DNA of 64,000 bases from Takakia lepidozioides (GCA_030704615.1 CM060734.1:6446001-6510000), one strand, 5' to 3'. Shown: positions 44,409 through 55,963, counted from the first letter of the stretch. The notes: generated from the letters alone by a model not told the origin. A program made the numbers and translations.

Positions 44409-45495
44409 TCACCTGTAAACAATTCGCATTGCAGCTTTCCCCGCTCCCTCCTGATGTGTAAACTCCACGCTCCTTCTTGCTGTCTGTAGCTCTCTGGCGA
44501 AAAGGTTGTCCTTGTACGCACATCTGAAACGTGTCACGTAGTCTTCCAATGTCTGTGTTCCATCCCATTTGACGTACAAGCCGAACGAATTTGTGTGCAT
44601 TACGACTTGCTCCTTCGCATTCGACATTACCTGCGATTCCCAAATGCATTGTCACGTAGCAGTTCAGGGAATTCATGTCAGAAAAGCAAATCTGGGGAAG
44701 TACCTTGAATTACCTGGAACCACCAAGTCATACGGTTGAGCCACACATCCACTGCAGGGTCGGAAACTTCAGTGGAAAAGACCACATTGTCCTTATGCTC
44801 TCGGATGCATTCCAGATCGACAGCCACCGTGTCTGCCATTTCCGATCCAATGTCAGGAGCTGGAAGAGAGTGGCTATTGCTAGGAAGGAACTTCAGTGCA
44901 TTGAAACCTCACCTTCTCTTTCGCCTCCACACATGCCGTTGAGAGGTGATGATGCAGTTTCTCCAATTGCATGGTCGGCTGCATGGCCCGAGAATAGTGT
45001 TTTGCAATCTCGGGGATGAAGTCCTTTCCAAGTGCCGGATCTGCAATTGCCACCAGCTTCACAAGCTTTGACTTGTATTTGGTTCTGGACTTGACACCGG
45101 CTTCCTTCAAGTGCTCAGTCAATGACTGCAACGTTTTGACCTGCCCCTCACTTTCCATGAAGAAGCGTTTGGCATGGGCCAAATCCAGCTTGATGTTTGA
45201 CTGCCAACAAAAACATGCAGAAGCGTTACATTCGATTCATGTGGAAACATTACTGAAAATTGGGGAAGGATGAGCAGAGGGAAATTGGAGGACGACTTAC
45301 TTCGTATATCACCTCCACCATTCCATCCATAGTGAGACGATACCATGTCCGGTCTGTTTTTGCAACGGCTTTCTGAATGAGCTCGGGCTCCAGCATTTCC
45401 GCAAACATCTGCGGATCAGTGAGACCAGTTTTCCTCACCCTGTACAGCATATGTGCCATGTGGGTATGCACGTACGCATTCTCAGTGACCCTGCA
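44409..45495 (-). pseudogene. Central helical exons between ParB and methylase, element B
   Basis: Four exon-like pieces. 45495-45300 is VTENAYVHTHMAHMLYRVR...DRTWYRLTMDGMVEVIYE, bounded by TTGCAG and GTAAGTCG. 45203-44912 is LDLAHAKRFFMESEGQ...VAIADPALGKDFIPEIAKHY, quoted in parts. 44840-44715 is DTVAVDLECI and DVWLNRMTWWFQ. 44627-44409 is QVVMHTNSFGLYVKW, YVTRFRCAYKDNLFARELQ and AMRIVYR. The same pieces in the same order occur in C and E. All are alpha-helix rich by inspection. No family recognised; they may form the connector or DNA-contact part of the ParB-methylase protein. Confidence 0.7.
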
Positions 45496-45547
45496 AGGCA
45501 CACTCTCCAGTTCAGTACACGGAAGCACGGAAACAAACCAGAATGGA

Positions 45548-45572
45548 AACCGAAATGCGGCACCGCATTTCG
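45548..45572. repeat. Intronic palindrome in ParB gene (B)
   Basis: CGAAATGCGG-CA-CCGCATTTCG. Same intron as A 17740-17765. Confidence 0.85.
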
Positions 45573-45602
45573 AACGTGCTAGGGAGGGTATGAGTATCTT
45601 AC

Positions 45603-46859
45603 GAGTTGAGGTCCGCCATGGCATTCTTGAGCAGGGAGGAGTCTGCCGCCTTCACCTTGAGGATGACACACTCCACCATGTAATGCCAGCCAATGTGCTT
45701 GGCATGGTTCTGCTTGATGTACTCCCACCAGGCGAGAAGTCGGTGATTCCCGTCCCACACAAAGAACATTTTACCCGACATATGGCCGAAGTCTGGATCA
45801 CCCTTCAGCGTCGCCTCGAATTCGTCGTTGCGAGTGTGCCAGTGGGTATCCCACGTTGACAATTCATCGGCAGTGGGTCCACGAGTTTCGCCGTCCTCAT
45901 TCTCAATGGAAACGTAAAACGCTGCCGATCCCAGACGGTACCCTTCTCGAAATGCGAACTTGAGCTTATCCACATCTCCGGGAAGGGCCTGCCTGACGAT
46001 GGGAAGGGAGACCATGCGACAGAGTGGGATTCGAAGAGTCCGCTGGAATACCCTGCTGCCCAGAACTCTGCCAATGCTACTGTGTGTCTCCTCCAACATT
46101 TTATCCGCTGCACTTTTGAAATCCTCCGGAGACATGTCTGTAGGTGCCGGTAGTGGCTGAGCAGCTGGAGCATCCTCAACTGGAGCTGCACTCTGGGGCC
46201 TGTCTGCGGGCAATTCTGCCATTGCAGAGGCCTCCTCCGGGCCTGCTTGCTCATCGGTGGTGAGGTCTTGCTGCGAACGTTGAGCGGCAGCACCCTCCTC
46301 CGGTACCAAATCGAGATCAACGGTCGATCCCATTGCCTTCGCTGTGCAGCAGAGTCGGCCCCAACATCTGCAGGCGGGAAATCCTCCAGGAACTGAGCTT
46401 CAGCTCGTGGAAGCGGTTTGCGGGAGATTGTTCGCCCGTCGCCCTGATTGCCTTCTGCTTCCTCATCCTTGCAGGTGAAGGTGTCTGCTGCAATTGAATC
46501 TGTCTTTTACCCTGCTGCTTCATTCGCGTTGGGGGGGGTGAATCGGCCTGAGCCGGTTCAGAAGCCAGTAGAGGGACGGGCTGCTTCTTCTTCGACTTTG
46601 CTGGAGAAGGGCCCGACCCCTGCTGGCGATTCTCCATGACCGAAGAACGCGAGTCGATCTCTGGGGCTTTGAACTTGCCCTTCGAAGACGCGTCTTTGAA
46701 TCGCACAGGGCTAGGCCCGGCAGGAATACCCGCGCTCGGGGATCGGGTGGGTGTACGTGCTGCAGCTAGCTCCTCGGACTCTTCCTGCGGCTCTTCGGAT
46801 TCCTGCGATCCCTCCAGCACGTCCACCTTTCCTGTTAGGCATGCAAACATGTTCTGCAT
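45603..46859 (-). pseudogene. ParB/Srx-like domain exon (DGNHR), element B
   Basis: From MQNMFACLTGKVDVLEG (46859) through a disordered basic/acidic region to the folded domain: LEETHSSIGRVLGSRVFQ, LRIPLCRMVSLPIVRQ, FAFREGYRLGSAAFYVSI and FFVWDGNHRLLAWWEYIKQ. It ends in NAMADLNS at a GTAAGATA donor (45602-45601). The DGNHR signature, with upstream sI-x-G-like strand/helix and downstream hydrophobic strand (YMVECVILKV), fits a ParB/Srx-type fold. Bacterial and phage proteins that join ParB-N and N6/N4 methylase domains are known. Two frame changes lie in the disordered part (near 46330 and 46410); the domain itself is open. Confidence 0.72.
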
Positions 46860-46920
46860 TCAAGTCTCCTAGCATTCAGTCTAAGAATTACAGAAGCAAA
46901 ATGGGGGGTTCGGTGCTCGA

Positions 46921-47127
46921 TCAGCTGCGCGCAGCCCGATCGCATGGAGCTCTCACTGGTGGCTGGGTTGCCTGAGTGGCCTGCTGCTCGGAGATGGCAA
47001 TCTCCTCCTGTAGACGCATCTGCTTCCTCCCCTTCGGCATTGGCCTACGTCCGAAGTATAATTTCCGGAGCTTGCGACGAGGTCTCCTGTCTGGTGCACG
47101 AACTCCCCCCCTCTCAGGTTCGAGCAT
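46921..47127 (-). CDS. Basic N-terminal exon/ORF of ParB-methylase gene, element B
   Basis: 68 codons from ATG 47127: PRRKLRKLYFGRRPMPKGRK (basic, possible nuclear signal), then QEEIAISEQQATQATQ. It is open here, whereas A has a stop after QMRL. It lies directly upstream of the ParB exon with a CTAG acceptor-like site between. Whether it is spliced in frame is uncertain. Confidence 0.5.
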   Translation of the reverse strand: MLEPERGGVRAPDRRPRRKLRKLYFGRRPMPKGRKQMRLQEEIAISEQQATQATQPPVRAPCDRAARS

Positions 47128-47474
47128 AAGAAGAACAGAGAGAGGGAAAAGGGGCAAAGAGTGCAGATGGAAAGGGCGCGAGAGGGGTGACTGAGGAGAC
47201 ACGACAAAAGTAGATGAAACGGCGGTGATGCACCACTTGGGTTCGAAAGGGTTGGACGAAAGTGTCTCCTCGTGGAGTTTGCGTCATTACGAAATTCGAA
47301 TCGTTCAGGGTACGCCTGCCGTCCGAAAAACAAACATCATTATCCAACGGTCAGGCCGCGCCGCCTCATGCCCCTTCAGTCAGATAGAGTGCCGACATGT
47401 GCAGCAATTCCGTTGCTCCACGTGTTCACATTTCAAGGCATTTCCGTCCCAGCGTCTGATGAGTTGGAGCGAAA

Positions 47475-49115
47475 ATGCGAATGCGGCGCCGCATTTCCGT
47501 TAAGTACCATCACGAAGCTACACATCCGTACTTGTTGGAAGAAAATGCGGCACCGCATTTCCGTTCCACCTTCACATACCTTAGTTGTTGAACGGAAATA
47601 CGGTGCCGCATTTCCGTCCCACAGCTCCATGTATGAGATTCAAAAGGGAAATGCGGCGCCGCATTTCCGTTCTGGAATGTCGAAAGGTGCGATTCGGACG
47701 GGAATGAGGCACAACATTTCAGTTCCCGTGGTTCATGATTTTCAATGTGAACGGAAATGCGGTACCGCATTTCCGTTTCCCCTTCACATACGTTAGTTGA
47801 TGAATGGAAATGCCGTGCCACATTTCCGTTCGGGAAAGTATAGAGGTCTCACCTGGACAGAAATGCGGTGCCGCATTTCCGGTCTCGAAAGTTTGAAGGT
47901 CTCACATGGATGGAAATGCGGCAACACATTTCCGTAGCACAGCTCCAGGCCCATATAGAAACGGAAATGCGGCGCCGCATTTCCGTTCTAGAATGTCGGA
48001 AGGTGCGACTCGGACGGAAATGCGGTGCCGCATTTCTGTTCCCGTTGCGCACGATTTTCAGTCAGAACGGAAATGCGGTACCGCATTTCCGTTCTGTAGA
48101 GTATTAACGTCTGACGCTGGCGGAAATGCGTGCCGCATTTTCGTTCCACAGCTCCATGCCTCACATACAAAACGGAAATGCGGCGCCGCATTTCCGTTTT
48201 GGAATGTCGGAAGGTGCGACTCCGACGGAAATGCGGTACCGCATTTCAGTTCCGATGTTTCAGGATATTTCATCAGAACGGAAATGCGGTGCCGCATTTC
48301 CGTTCTGGAATGTTGGGAGGTGCGACTCGGATGGAAATGCGCTGCCGCATTTCAGTTCCGATGGTTCACGATTTTCAGTCAGAACGGAAATGCGGTACCG
48401 CATTTCCGTTCTGGAATGTTGGTAGGTGCGACTCGGATGGAAATACGCTGCCGCATTTCAGTTCAGATGGTTCACGATTTTCAGTCAGAACGGAAATGCG
48501 GTACCGCATTTCCGTTCTGGATAGTATGAATGTCTCAAGCGGTCGGAATTGCGCTGTATGAAGCTGTCGGAATCGCACTCGGCTCCATGCATCAGATACA
48601 AAATGGAAATGCGGCGCCGCATTTCCGTTCTGGAATGTCGGAAAGTGCGACTCGGACGGAAATGCGGTGCCGCATTTCTGTTCCCGTTGTTCATAATTCT
48701 CAATCAAACGGAAATGCGGTACCGCATTTCCGTTTGGAGAGTATGAATGTCTTTTAAGGACGGAAATGTGCTGCAGCATTTCTATCCCTCAGCTCCATGC
48801 ATCAGATACAAAATGGAAATGCGGCGCCGCATTTCCGTTCTGGAATGTCGGAAAAGTGCGACTCGGACGGAAATGCGGTGCCGCATTTCTGTTCCCGTTG
48901 TTCATAATTCTCAATCAGAACGGAAATGCGGTACCGCATTTCCGTTCCACCTTCACATACCGTGCTTGCTGGATGGAAATGCGTTACCGCATTTCCGTTC
49001 TGGAGAGTATAAAGGTTTCCCCGGACGGAAACTCGGTGCCGCATTTCCGTCGCTCTGGTGCATGACCAAGATGCAAACGGAAATGCGGCGCCGTATTTCC
49101 GTCCACCAGCAATCG
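47475..49115. repeat. Palindrome array 4 (element B), about 30 units
   Basis: The longest array: about 30 palindromes by eye at roughly 53-bp spacing, core AAATGCGG-YR-CCGCATTT, arms often extended by CGG/CCG. Every centre I could read is CG, TG, TA or CA. Spacers such as GGAATGTCGGAAGGTGCGAC and ATTTTCAGTCAGAACGG recur, giving a higher-order period near 212 bp (for example 47968 to 48180, 48613 to 48825). It lies between divergent ParB-methylase and transposase genes. Confidence 0.95.
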
Positions 49116-49527
49116 AAAGAATCACTCGGGACGGGAAATCTGGAACCTCAATGGGTTGCATTGTTCCGAAACACACATTGCGGCCAGTCTTGATGAGCAC
49201 AACTTGGTTGTCTGACCGTTTTAACCAACAGTCCTGGCACTTGTCAGTGCGAACGTTCCTGTCTGCACCGAGAATACTGCTGGATCCACCCTCAGGAGAA
49301 ACTGTCAGGAGATGTTATTTCGTCGCCGAATCGGCCATCATTGTCATACTTACTGGCTATGGAATCAAACCTCCCACCTTCATGCATGTAGCTTGAAACA
49401 ATACTTTCCACTTCAATGTGCGACTTCCAATCGTCGATGGACTCCGCAGATCCACTTAGATGGTGCCTGTGAGCCTTGGTCTGTCGCTATACTGAACCTC
49501 GCACTTGCCAACTCCGTGCGGTGTTCG

Positions 49528-52500
49528 ATGGCTCCGAATTCCTACGCTATAGTTTGCTGTCCTCCGCAACTTGGGAGAGCCTGGATCCCAAACGAGGGAG
49601 GACTTTGCAGAGTGACTGAAACTTACCTTTGTTCCAAATTCAAGCTCAAACCGGGCACAGTTTATTTGGAAGAAGAAAGGAAGGATGTTCCTGGACAGGT
49701 TGACGAGACCATTGTCGTGCTAGGTAACGACGGAGGTTGCGGAATCGAATGGCACGTTCCCCCGTCAGACACCATCCTGTACCGAGCTGTGGGAATGCCC
49801 ATTCCCTTTCCGAATCAGTCGCTGCCCACACCATCCACAAAGGAGTCCGGAAACCGAGAGGCGGCCACTGCCAACAGAGAGGTATGCAACGATAATCATT
49901 CCCGACCTGGACCGTCAAGACCCTCCATAGCTTCTCGTGTGGACGTATTCGACATTTCCGACGAGGAAGATGATTGCATTGAGGTACCCATGTCCTCCAC
50001 ACGGTCGTTCAAATCCGGCATGGACGTCTCTGTAGGTGCTACGAATGTGCCCTCGAGCATAACTCCAACCCGGTCCATTGTGCAGCTCCTACGACAACAT
50101 CACCTCGATGGTTCTCGCTCCGAGCTGGCTGCTCTCGACTATGCCAAATTCCCAGTCAGAAAGGTAACTTTTCTGCCTCCCGAAGTCGATGGCAATGTCA
50201 TCTTCGAGTTTCCACCTGTTTCTTCGTCAAAGAAAGCCTCCGGGATGTTAACAGACATGGATCGAAAGCATGACGGACACCCCTGGTGTGTGACGAAGAC
50301 CAGTAGCACGAAAATTGCTGATGGTGTTCGTGTACGATATGTCCTCTGTGCGGGGAAGCTGAGGTGCCTCAATCCCACCTGCTTCCACTTTCTCCAAAGG
50401 AGGGCGGAGAGAAACGAGACGGATTGGACTGGCACAACGCATCATCCATTCATTGTCTCCAGCCAAGCTCCTGCGGGTTCTTTCAAGTGTGCACATTGCA
50501 AAGAACCACCGACGTGCATGTCCATGTGCAGAGCCAAGCAATATTACGTAATCCATTTGCTCCCGGACTTGACTAGAGCTTGCATACACGTTGGGGTCCA
50601 CTGCCACCCCCTTGGCGAGAGGCAACATGCGTGAGGCTGTGCAGGAAGCACACGACATCATAAAAGAGGAGGTGAAATTGAGCCCCGGAGCCAGACCAAA
50701 GCAGATTCAGCTGAAGGCAGCCCACAAGATTGCTCTTGGCAAAATCATGTCTGAAGATGGTTCCGACCGAGAGCCCTTGACCGAAGACGAGATGCGTGAC
50801 CTCTTGGAGTCCGTCTCGCACGTTTGTAGTCCGAATGTGCGGAATCACATCGTATCTTGCAAGCAGGAGTTCGGCAGGGGGTCGGACATGTACTCAATCC
50901 TGGAGGTGAAACGAATGACTGGATATGACTACATCCAAGGTAGCAGGTTTCCAGGGCAAGGCAGCGAATCCGATCGTTGTTACATTTTCAAAATGTCGAC
51001 GTGTGGGCCTGGGAGTGGAGTCGACTTGGTCACTCGCATGACAACTGGAAACTTGTCGAATGCTTGGGTGATGTTTGATCACATCAAGCGAATTACAAAC
51101 CATCAGTGGGTGACTATGGGTGCGCATGTTTATGACTATCACTCCAAGAGGCTCATGACGATTGCAATCTGCGAGATGAAAGGGGAGGACACACAGTCCG
51201 AGATGCATCTGTGGGAGGGCATAAACGAGCAGATGGCAAGGGCGGGATTGCCAGAGCCCAATTTCAGGGGATTCATGGCAGACAACGCTCAGGCCAACTG
51301 GGCAGCGGTGCGGCGTGTGTACGGTGAGGACCCCAATGTTCCAATGGAGGGGAAAGAGAGATCCTGTGGATTCCATTGGATGCAGAGTCTATCCCACTAC
51401 ACTACCAAATTTGTTGCTAGCTCATTCCAGGCTGAACACCGTGTCCTTTGTACGGCGTGGAAGGATGCACCCACATTTGATGACGCGGAGGTTAAGTTTG
51501 CTATCATCGAGGCTTGGTGGAACACGTCAGGTGCAGTGGAGACAACCAATCTGGGAGCATTGCACAGCTGGTTGGGGTGGTGGCATTTTCGGTATCGACA
51601 GTTCGGACAGTACATGCGGGAGGTAGGCTGCTGTCATTTCGTTCATTTGTCTTTCTGTTACGGACATTTCGATTGGTCCCTCACCATTGTTTGTGTCCTT
51701 CTAGGAGCGGTGCTTGGATTCCGACACGGACATGCCGAACACGAATATGGCAGAATCGGTCCACTCCTCCTGGCGAGCGTCTTCTGCCGCACATCTGGTG
51801 GACGTAGTGACGGCCACAACGGAGGACATCGACAGAGCAATCATGCAGCAAGCCACGTACTACAAGTTCCTGAGCGGCAAACAATGGGGCTTTGGGCCGG
51901 ACAGGGAGGAATTGTTGGTACGAACAGCTTCGAGGTCCAAGAATCCAGTGAAATGGGCGACAGCATTGCGAGAGAAGATCAAAGGGACGCCTCTGCACCG
52001 CAGAGGTGAACACCTAGAGGGGGACGTCCGGACTCGCCCTGTCAGGCGGAGGATTGAAGAGGAACCCGGGTGCGAAGAGGATTCCTGGAGATCCGACAGG
52101 AACATTCGGACAGCACCTCGAGGTCCCGTCATGTTGCCGCACAATGTGTCTTCCAGCAGTGGAAGCCCAAGAAATTCCAGATCGCCGTCGCCTTCAACCG
52201 GGGATTTCGTGCAAGAAAATCCCACCGCTCCCTTGCCCCAGATTCCGCCCGCTGTTATGCAGTATGGCCAAGCCATTGTGGAGACGACTGTGTCTGCATC
52301 ACAGTGGAGAATTGCTCGCACAAAGCCGTCGTTTCGAGGAAGGTGTTCCGCAATTCGTGTGGATACACGGCAACGTTTAGAGATGATAAGGAGGAATCCA
52401 GATGGGGCTGTCCCTGCTCCTACTTTTACAGGAAGATTTGTCCATGCAAAGTTTGCGGAGGCGACAACCACCCAGTTCTGGTTCTGCAGGCACGACATTA

Positions 52501-53129
52501 TGACTTGCGTGTATGGAAAGCCCAAGTACGGCATACAAACAATGCCAGAGGCTCCCCGGTGTGGCCGGTGGAACCAGGCTGCGATCTGAGTCAGGTTGAG
52601 GCCGACGCCCTTACCGCCGCAGGATTTCGGATGGTGCAGCGCACTGACGTCCCCAGAGAACCATTTCCGCTTCCACAGCCTCCACCACCGACCCCTGTGA
52701 GAGCAAGAACAATGGGACACGACAGCTCTAAGCATCCTACACACCGTGGGGGAAACCGAAGAGGCGGCGACCTCCCTCAAAAGTGAACGAGACAAGGATG
52801 GGGAATGCACTTCGGATGAACTGTACAATCCAGAGCTCGACAGAAGTGCCCCCACCAGGATTCGGGCGTGTGTATCAGATGGCCACGGCGGGCTCAGCTG
52901 TTCGCAATGAGGTGTACACCATCACCATTTCAGAATTACCCACCTGCAATTGCACCACTTCCAGATCATGGCGAACAAGGGGGCATCATACTGCCCTTGC
53001 AAGCATTTGTACTACGTGTACCTAAAGAGACTCCGTTGTAATTCCACAACTCATCACTTCATACATGCACCAGGGTTGAGCCCCCAGGAGGTTCACACTC
53101 TTCTGAATATGGATCCAGGGGACCAGTGA
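49528..53129 (+). pseudogene. Mutator-like transposase with SWIM zinc finger, element B copy
   Basis: ATG 49528 (MAPNSYAIV). The domain order is as in A: acidic DISDEEDD patch, LRCLNPTCFHF and FKCAHCKEPPTC Cys module, EVKRMTGYDYIQGS, MFDHIKRI (first Asp), MTIAICEMKGEDTQSEM, FMADNAQANW (second Asp), CGFHWMQSL (CxxH before the last acidic residue, usual in Mutator-like enzymes), intron 51623-51704, NTNMAESVHSSW, and the SWIM finger CNCT...CPCKHLYYVY to TGA 53129. Lesions: an extra C in the run near 50610, a missing C near 52555, a missing G near 52960. The two stops of copy A are Trp codons here. Confidence 0.87.
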
Positions 53130-53384
53130 GCTTGGCTTGCGGTCCCCATACAATGGTACGCCCATCCTTTTCGGATAGTAGTAGAACTGTACTGCTGCCA
53201 GTACCTCAGACTCTGGCCACAGAAAGGTCCGACATATGTCTTGCCTACCAGTAACCTGTTTTGCTCGAACTAAGATATTACTATATCGTTCACTTGTTTC
53301 CACGTGCATGTATTTTTGTATGTTGGAGGGTTCATGTTTTTCTGCTTTCCGAAAACTTGCTTTCCTCATTCGACCTCCGACAAG

Positions 53385-53408
53385 GAAATGCGGCGCCGCA
53401 TTTCCAAG
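53385..53408. repeat. Palindrome downstream of transposase (B)
   Basis: GGAAATGCGG-CG-CCGCATTTCC in the right subterminal region. The A counterpart is at 10548-10572. Confidence 0.85.
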
Positions 53409-53849
53409 TATCGTCGTAGGTACCCCAGAGGCGGCCTTCGCCAACACCAAACCGCTCCGAAATTTCGCACGTGCGAACCCTAATGCGGCACCCTATTCCC
53501 AGTTCAGTTGCAAACCTTTCCGCCGAATACCCGAAGAAGACAGAATTGTGAAGTACTGCAGACTGTATTGGTGCAGACTCCATTGGTTCAATCGCGGCAA
53601 AAGGGTCAGCTTCATTCCAATGTTAAGGCATGTAAAACCGCGGAATACTCTATACAGGCCAGTATGCGACGTCCTTTTGCAGTGGTATACTGGATTTCCC
53701 GTTGCACGGTCACTTATTTCCATGAGCGGATCTAAAAAACCATGAGCGGACTTGTTACTGACGACATATCTTCGCCGCATTACATGATCTGGAACGTCCA
53801 AAAACGGCAAGGTCAAATAAAAAAACTATTATTTTAATACTTGTTTAAT

Positions 53850-53980
53850 CTGCCGCATTTCCAAATTTGGAGGAGTCCGCTCATGAAATCCGCGTATCTT
53901 AGACTTCGGCTCACCGCTCATGCGGCTCATGCGGCTCATGGCTCATGGCTCATGGTTTCTGCTCATGAAATAGTAAACCT
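53850..53980. repeat. Element B right terminus with CATGAGC repeats
   Basis: GCTCATGCGGCTCATGCGGC and TCATGGCTCATGG repeats, then the terminal inverted repeat ending TAAACCT at 53980. The mirror of element A's left end. Confidence 0.8.
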
Positions 53981-54300
53981 CCTCCCATTCGCTTTGATTA
54001 TGAACCCCAGACTTGAAGAAAGGGTCTGCAATTCACATTATCACACCTAAGGTGTCCATGACAACTGTTCTCTGAACAAACAGCTTCTCATCATTCTGAG
54101 TATTGGATTTGTTTTTGTTCTGCACCACGGGTGCCGTCGTTGTTCTTTGTCCATTCCATGCATCATGATTGTTAACCTCCAAATCGCGGAGGGAGGAGGC
54201 AGCTTGAAAAGGATATCGCCACAAAAGTCTCTTGCAAGAACTTCACAGGCACCTTGCTCAAAAGATTACCAATCAAGTCCTCGCAACTCACTTTGAATCA
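53981..54300 (-). pseudogene. Element C transposase, upstream part beyond the B insertion
   Basis: Minus-strand reading across 11 bp of target duplication continues element C's gene: DPFFKSG just before the junction, then going upstream HPWCRTKTN, GDILFKLPPP and SELRGLDW, which align in order with A/B (HPWCVTKTSS, GNVIFEFPP, SELAALDY). Several stops and frame shifts are present. Sequence further upstream to about 54870 probably holds the N-terminus but is too decayed to call. Confidence 0.7.
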
Positions 54301-55754
54301 AGCCATTCCTCCCATCGCCCGTAATTTTGGAATGACACTACAAAATCTCTTCTTCATCAGCTTTCCAACCACAGTACGAAGGACTGGATTTGGGAATTTC
54401 ACTTATGTCATCATGGACGAATCCGAAAGCTCAACGATTGGAGTGGAGGACGTCTGTTCTTTTTTCACCACCCACCTCCCTCTTGTCTTCAACGACCGAA
54501 GCAGCAGTCCCGGGCGTCACATATGACCCAAAGGACTTTCGCCGAGGCTCTCCAAGTACTCTGTATCGACCAGGGCGCACTCTCCACTGGTGATATGAGC
54601 CGTCTCATCACGGTTTTGGAAAGAGTATTTCAACAACTTCCCTTTTCAAATCGTACACCTCTTTCTCCAAAAAGATGGAGCCCATTCTGAAGCTGAAAAC
54701 GGGTAGCCAAGACATGTTCCAGAACAATTGCAAATCCATTGTCAAGGACTTCCTGGGAGAACGGCACTGGTTTGTCGTCAGAGAAGAACTCCGCTTCAGA
54801 GGAAGCCATCTTCCTTCCTCGCGTACGTTGATACCTTGCTATCGCAGACCTTCAGTGTAAATCGGTTTACTGATGTTCCAGAACACAGTGAAGAATGAGC
54901 AGAGAATATGGCGGAGGAAGCTCAGACGACGAACGTGCATATTCTGTTTTCCTTCCAGATATGCAGCCATCCCATTTTAATGACTTTTCTTGTGGGCCCA
55001 GTGGTCAGAGTATCCCTAGGAGCAATGTTGTGGCAGCTGTTAAACGTTAATCAGAACACGCATCAATAAACACAATAACAAGATGACTTCCTGGAAGCAT
55101 GCCACAGGATCTGAGGCTGGATTGCAGATTAAGTAAATGTATCTTTTATACTACTACCAATGATCATGCGCACCTGGAAAGTTCAAAATGTGAAACGGAA
55201 CGTGGGTTGGCTAACAAGGATCACTGTATATGATATCCCAAACATTTGTCATCAAACTCTCGTCCTTACATATATTTGTCTTGTCTAAGAATGGCACACC
55301 AAGATTTGCGGATTCGTGGTATTTGAAATATTGAAAAACCGTTCTAATAAGAACGTCGTTTATTTGGCGACACCCACGTCAGACATCGATAACGGAATCG
55401 AATAGCTGTCACTAATGCTGGAGTGCACGAATCAGGGAACGCCTATGTGTAACGGTCACGCAAGAGGGAATCCGATGCTCTAGCGACAAGCAACAACGAT
55501 GCAATCCCGCAAGAAATCGGGAGTCACTTCGTTTTTCTACTTTTCGCGCTTAGAGGGAGAGTGGTAGTCAAGCTGGAGAGGGTTCCTTCTACAATACGAA
55601 AGAGAAAAAGTCTCTTTATTTTACTTCCCTTAGAGAGAGACGCAGAGCAAGAGAGCAAATGACGAGGCGTCGTTTGTTGGAGAACACAGGGCCAAGGCAG
55701 CAGGGTGAACGCGGAGACTGATTCACAAGAGCAGACCGAGACTGAGCAGCGGCT
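54301..55754. other. Decayed N-terminus of C transposase, then intergenic DNA
   Basis: 54301-54870 probably continues the C transposase. From about 54900 to 55754 lies the divergent spacer before the ParB gene; no palindrome array like A/B array 1/4 is visible, only scattered GTCGTT-type short motifs. Confidence 0.35.
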
Positions 55755-55963
55755 GTGACACAGTCGGTGATAACAGTGCGCGTTGGAAACCAGCCTGTGG
55801 ATGCAGAGATGACTCACAGGGAAACTGAAGGAGGTGGAAGTACGAGGAATGCTGAACCGGGAGAAGGTCCAGAAACCCTAGAGCAGACAGAAATTCCAGC
55901 AGATGTGAGAGGGAAGAGGAAAGCTGCAGAAGGGGATCCAATTTCAAAACCTAAGAAGGCGCC
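55755..55963 (+). CDS. Element C ParB-methylase gene, first exon
   Basis: From an upstream ATG (55755, or 55809: MTHRETEGGGS) to a clean donor after KPKKAP (GTAAGTTTTC). Glu/Gly-rich with a basic KRKAAEGD...KPKK nuclear-signal-like end. It precedes a roughly 850-bp intron. Confidence 0.5.

Larger units (their letters stand above)
38714..53980 (+). mobile_element. Element B: 15.3-kb Mutator-like transposon with ParB-methylase gene
   Basis: Ends: GGGGCTGCTATTTCATGAG on the left and, read inward from the right, AGGTTTACTATTTCATGAGC, the same two ends as element A in reverse. A perfect 11-bp duplication flanks it. Order: U2 (minus), U1 (plus), palindrome array, ParB-methylase gene (minus, uninterrupted order), long palindrome array, transposase (plus). 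It is closely related to A over its whole length. The strand given is the transposase strand. Confidence 0.93.

Noticed and set aside
47475-49110. Possible CRISPR array (regular palindromic repeats with spacers)
   Set aside because: The spacers themselves are repeated, the context is a eukaryotic transposon, and no cas genes exist. The repeat is a full palindrome, not a CRISPR-type repeat.
54895-55050. 51-codon ORF starting MSREYGGGSSDDERAYS
   Set aside because: Short, in the divergent spacer of element C, without homologue in A or B; could be chance.
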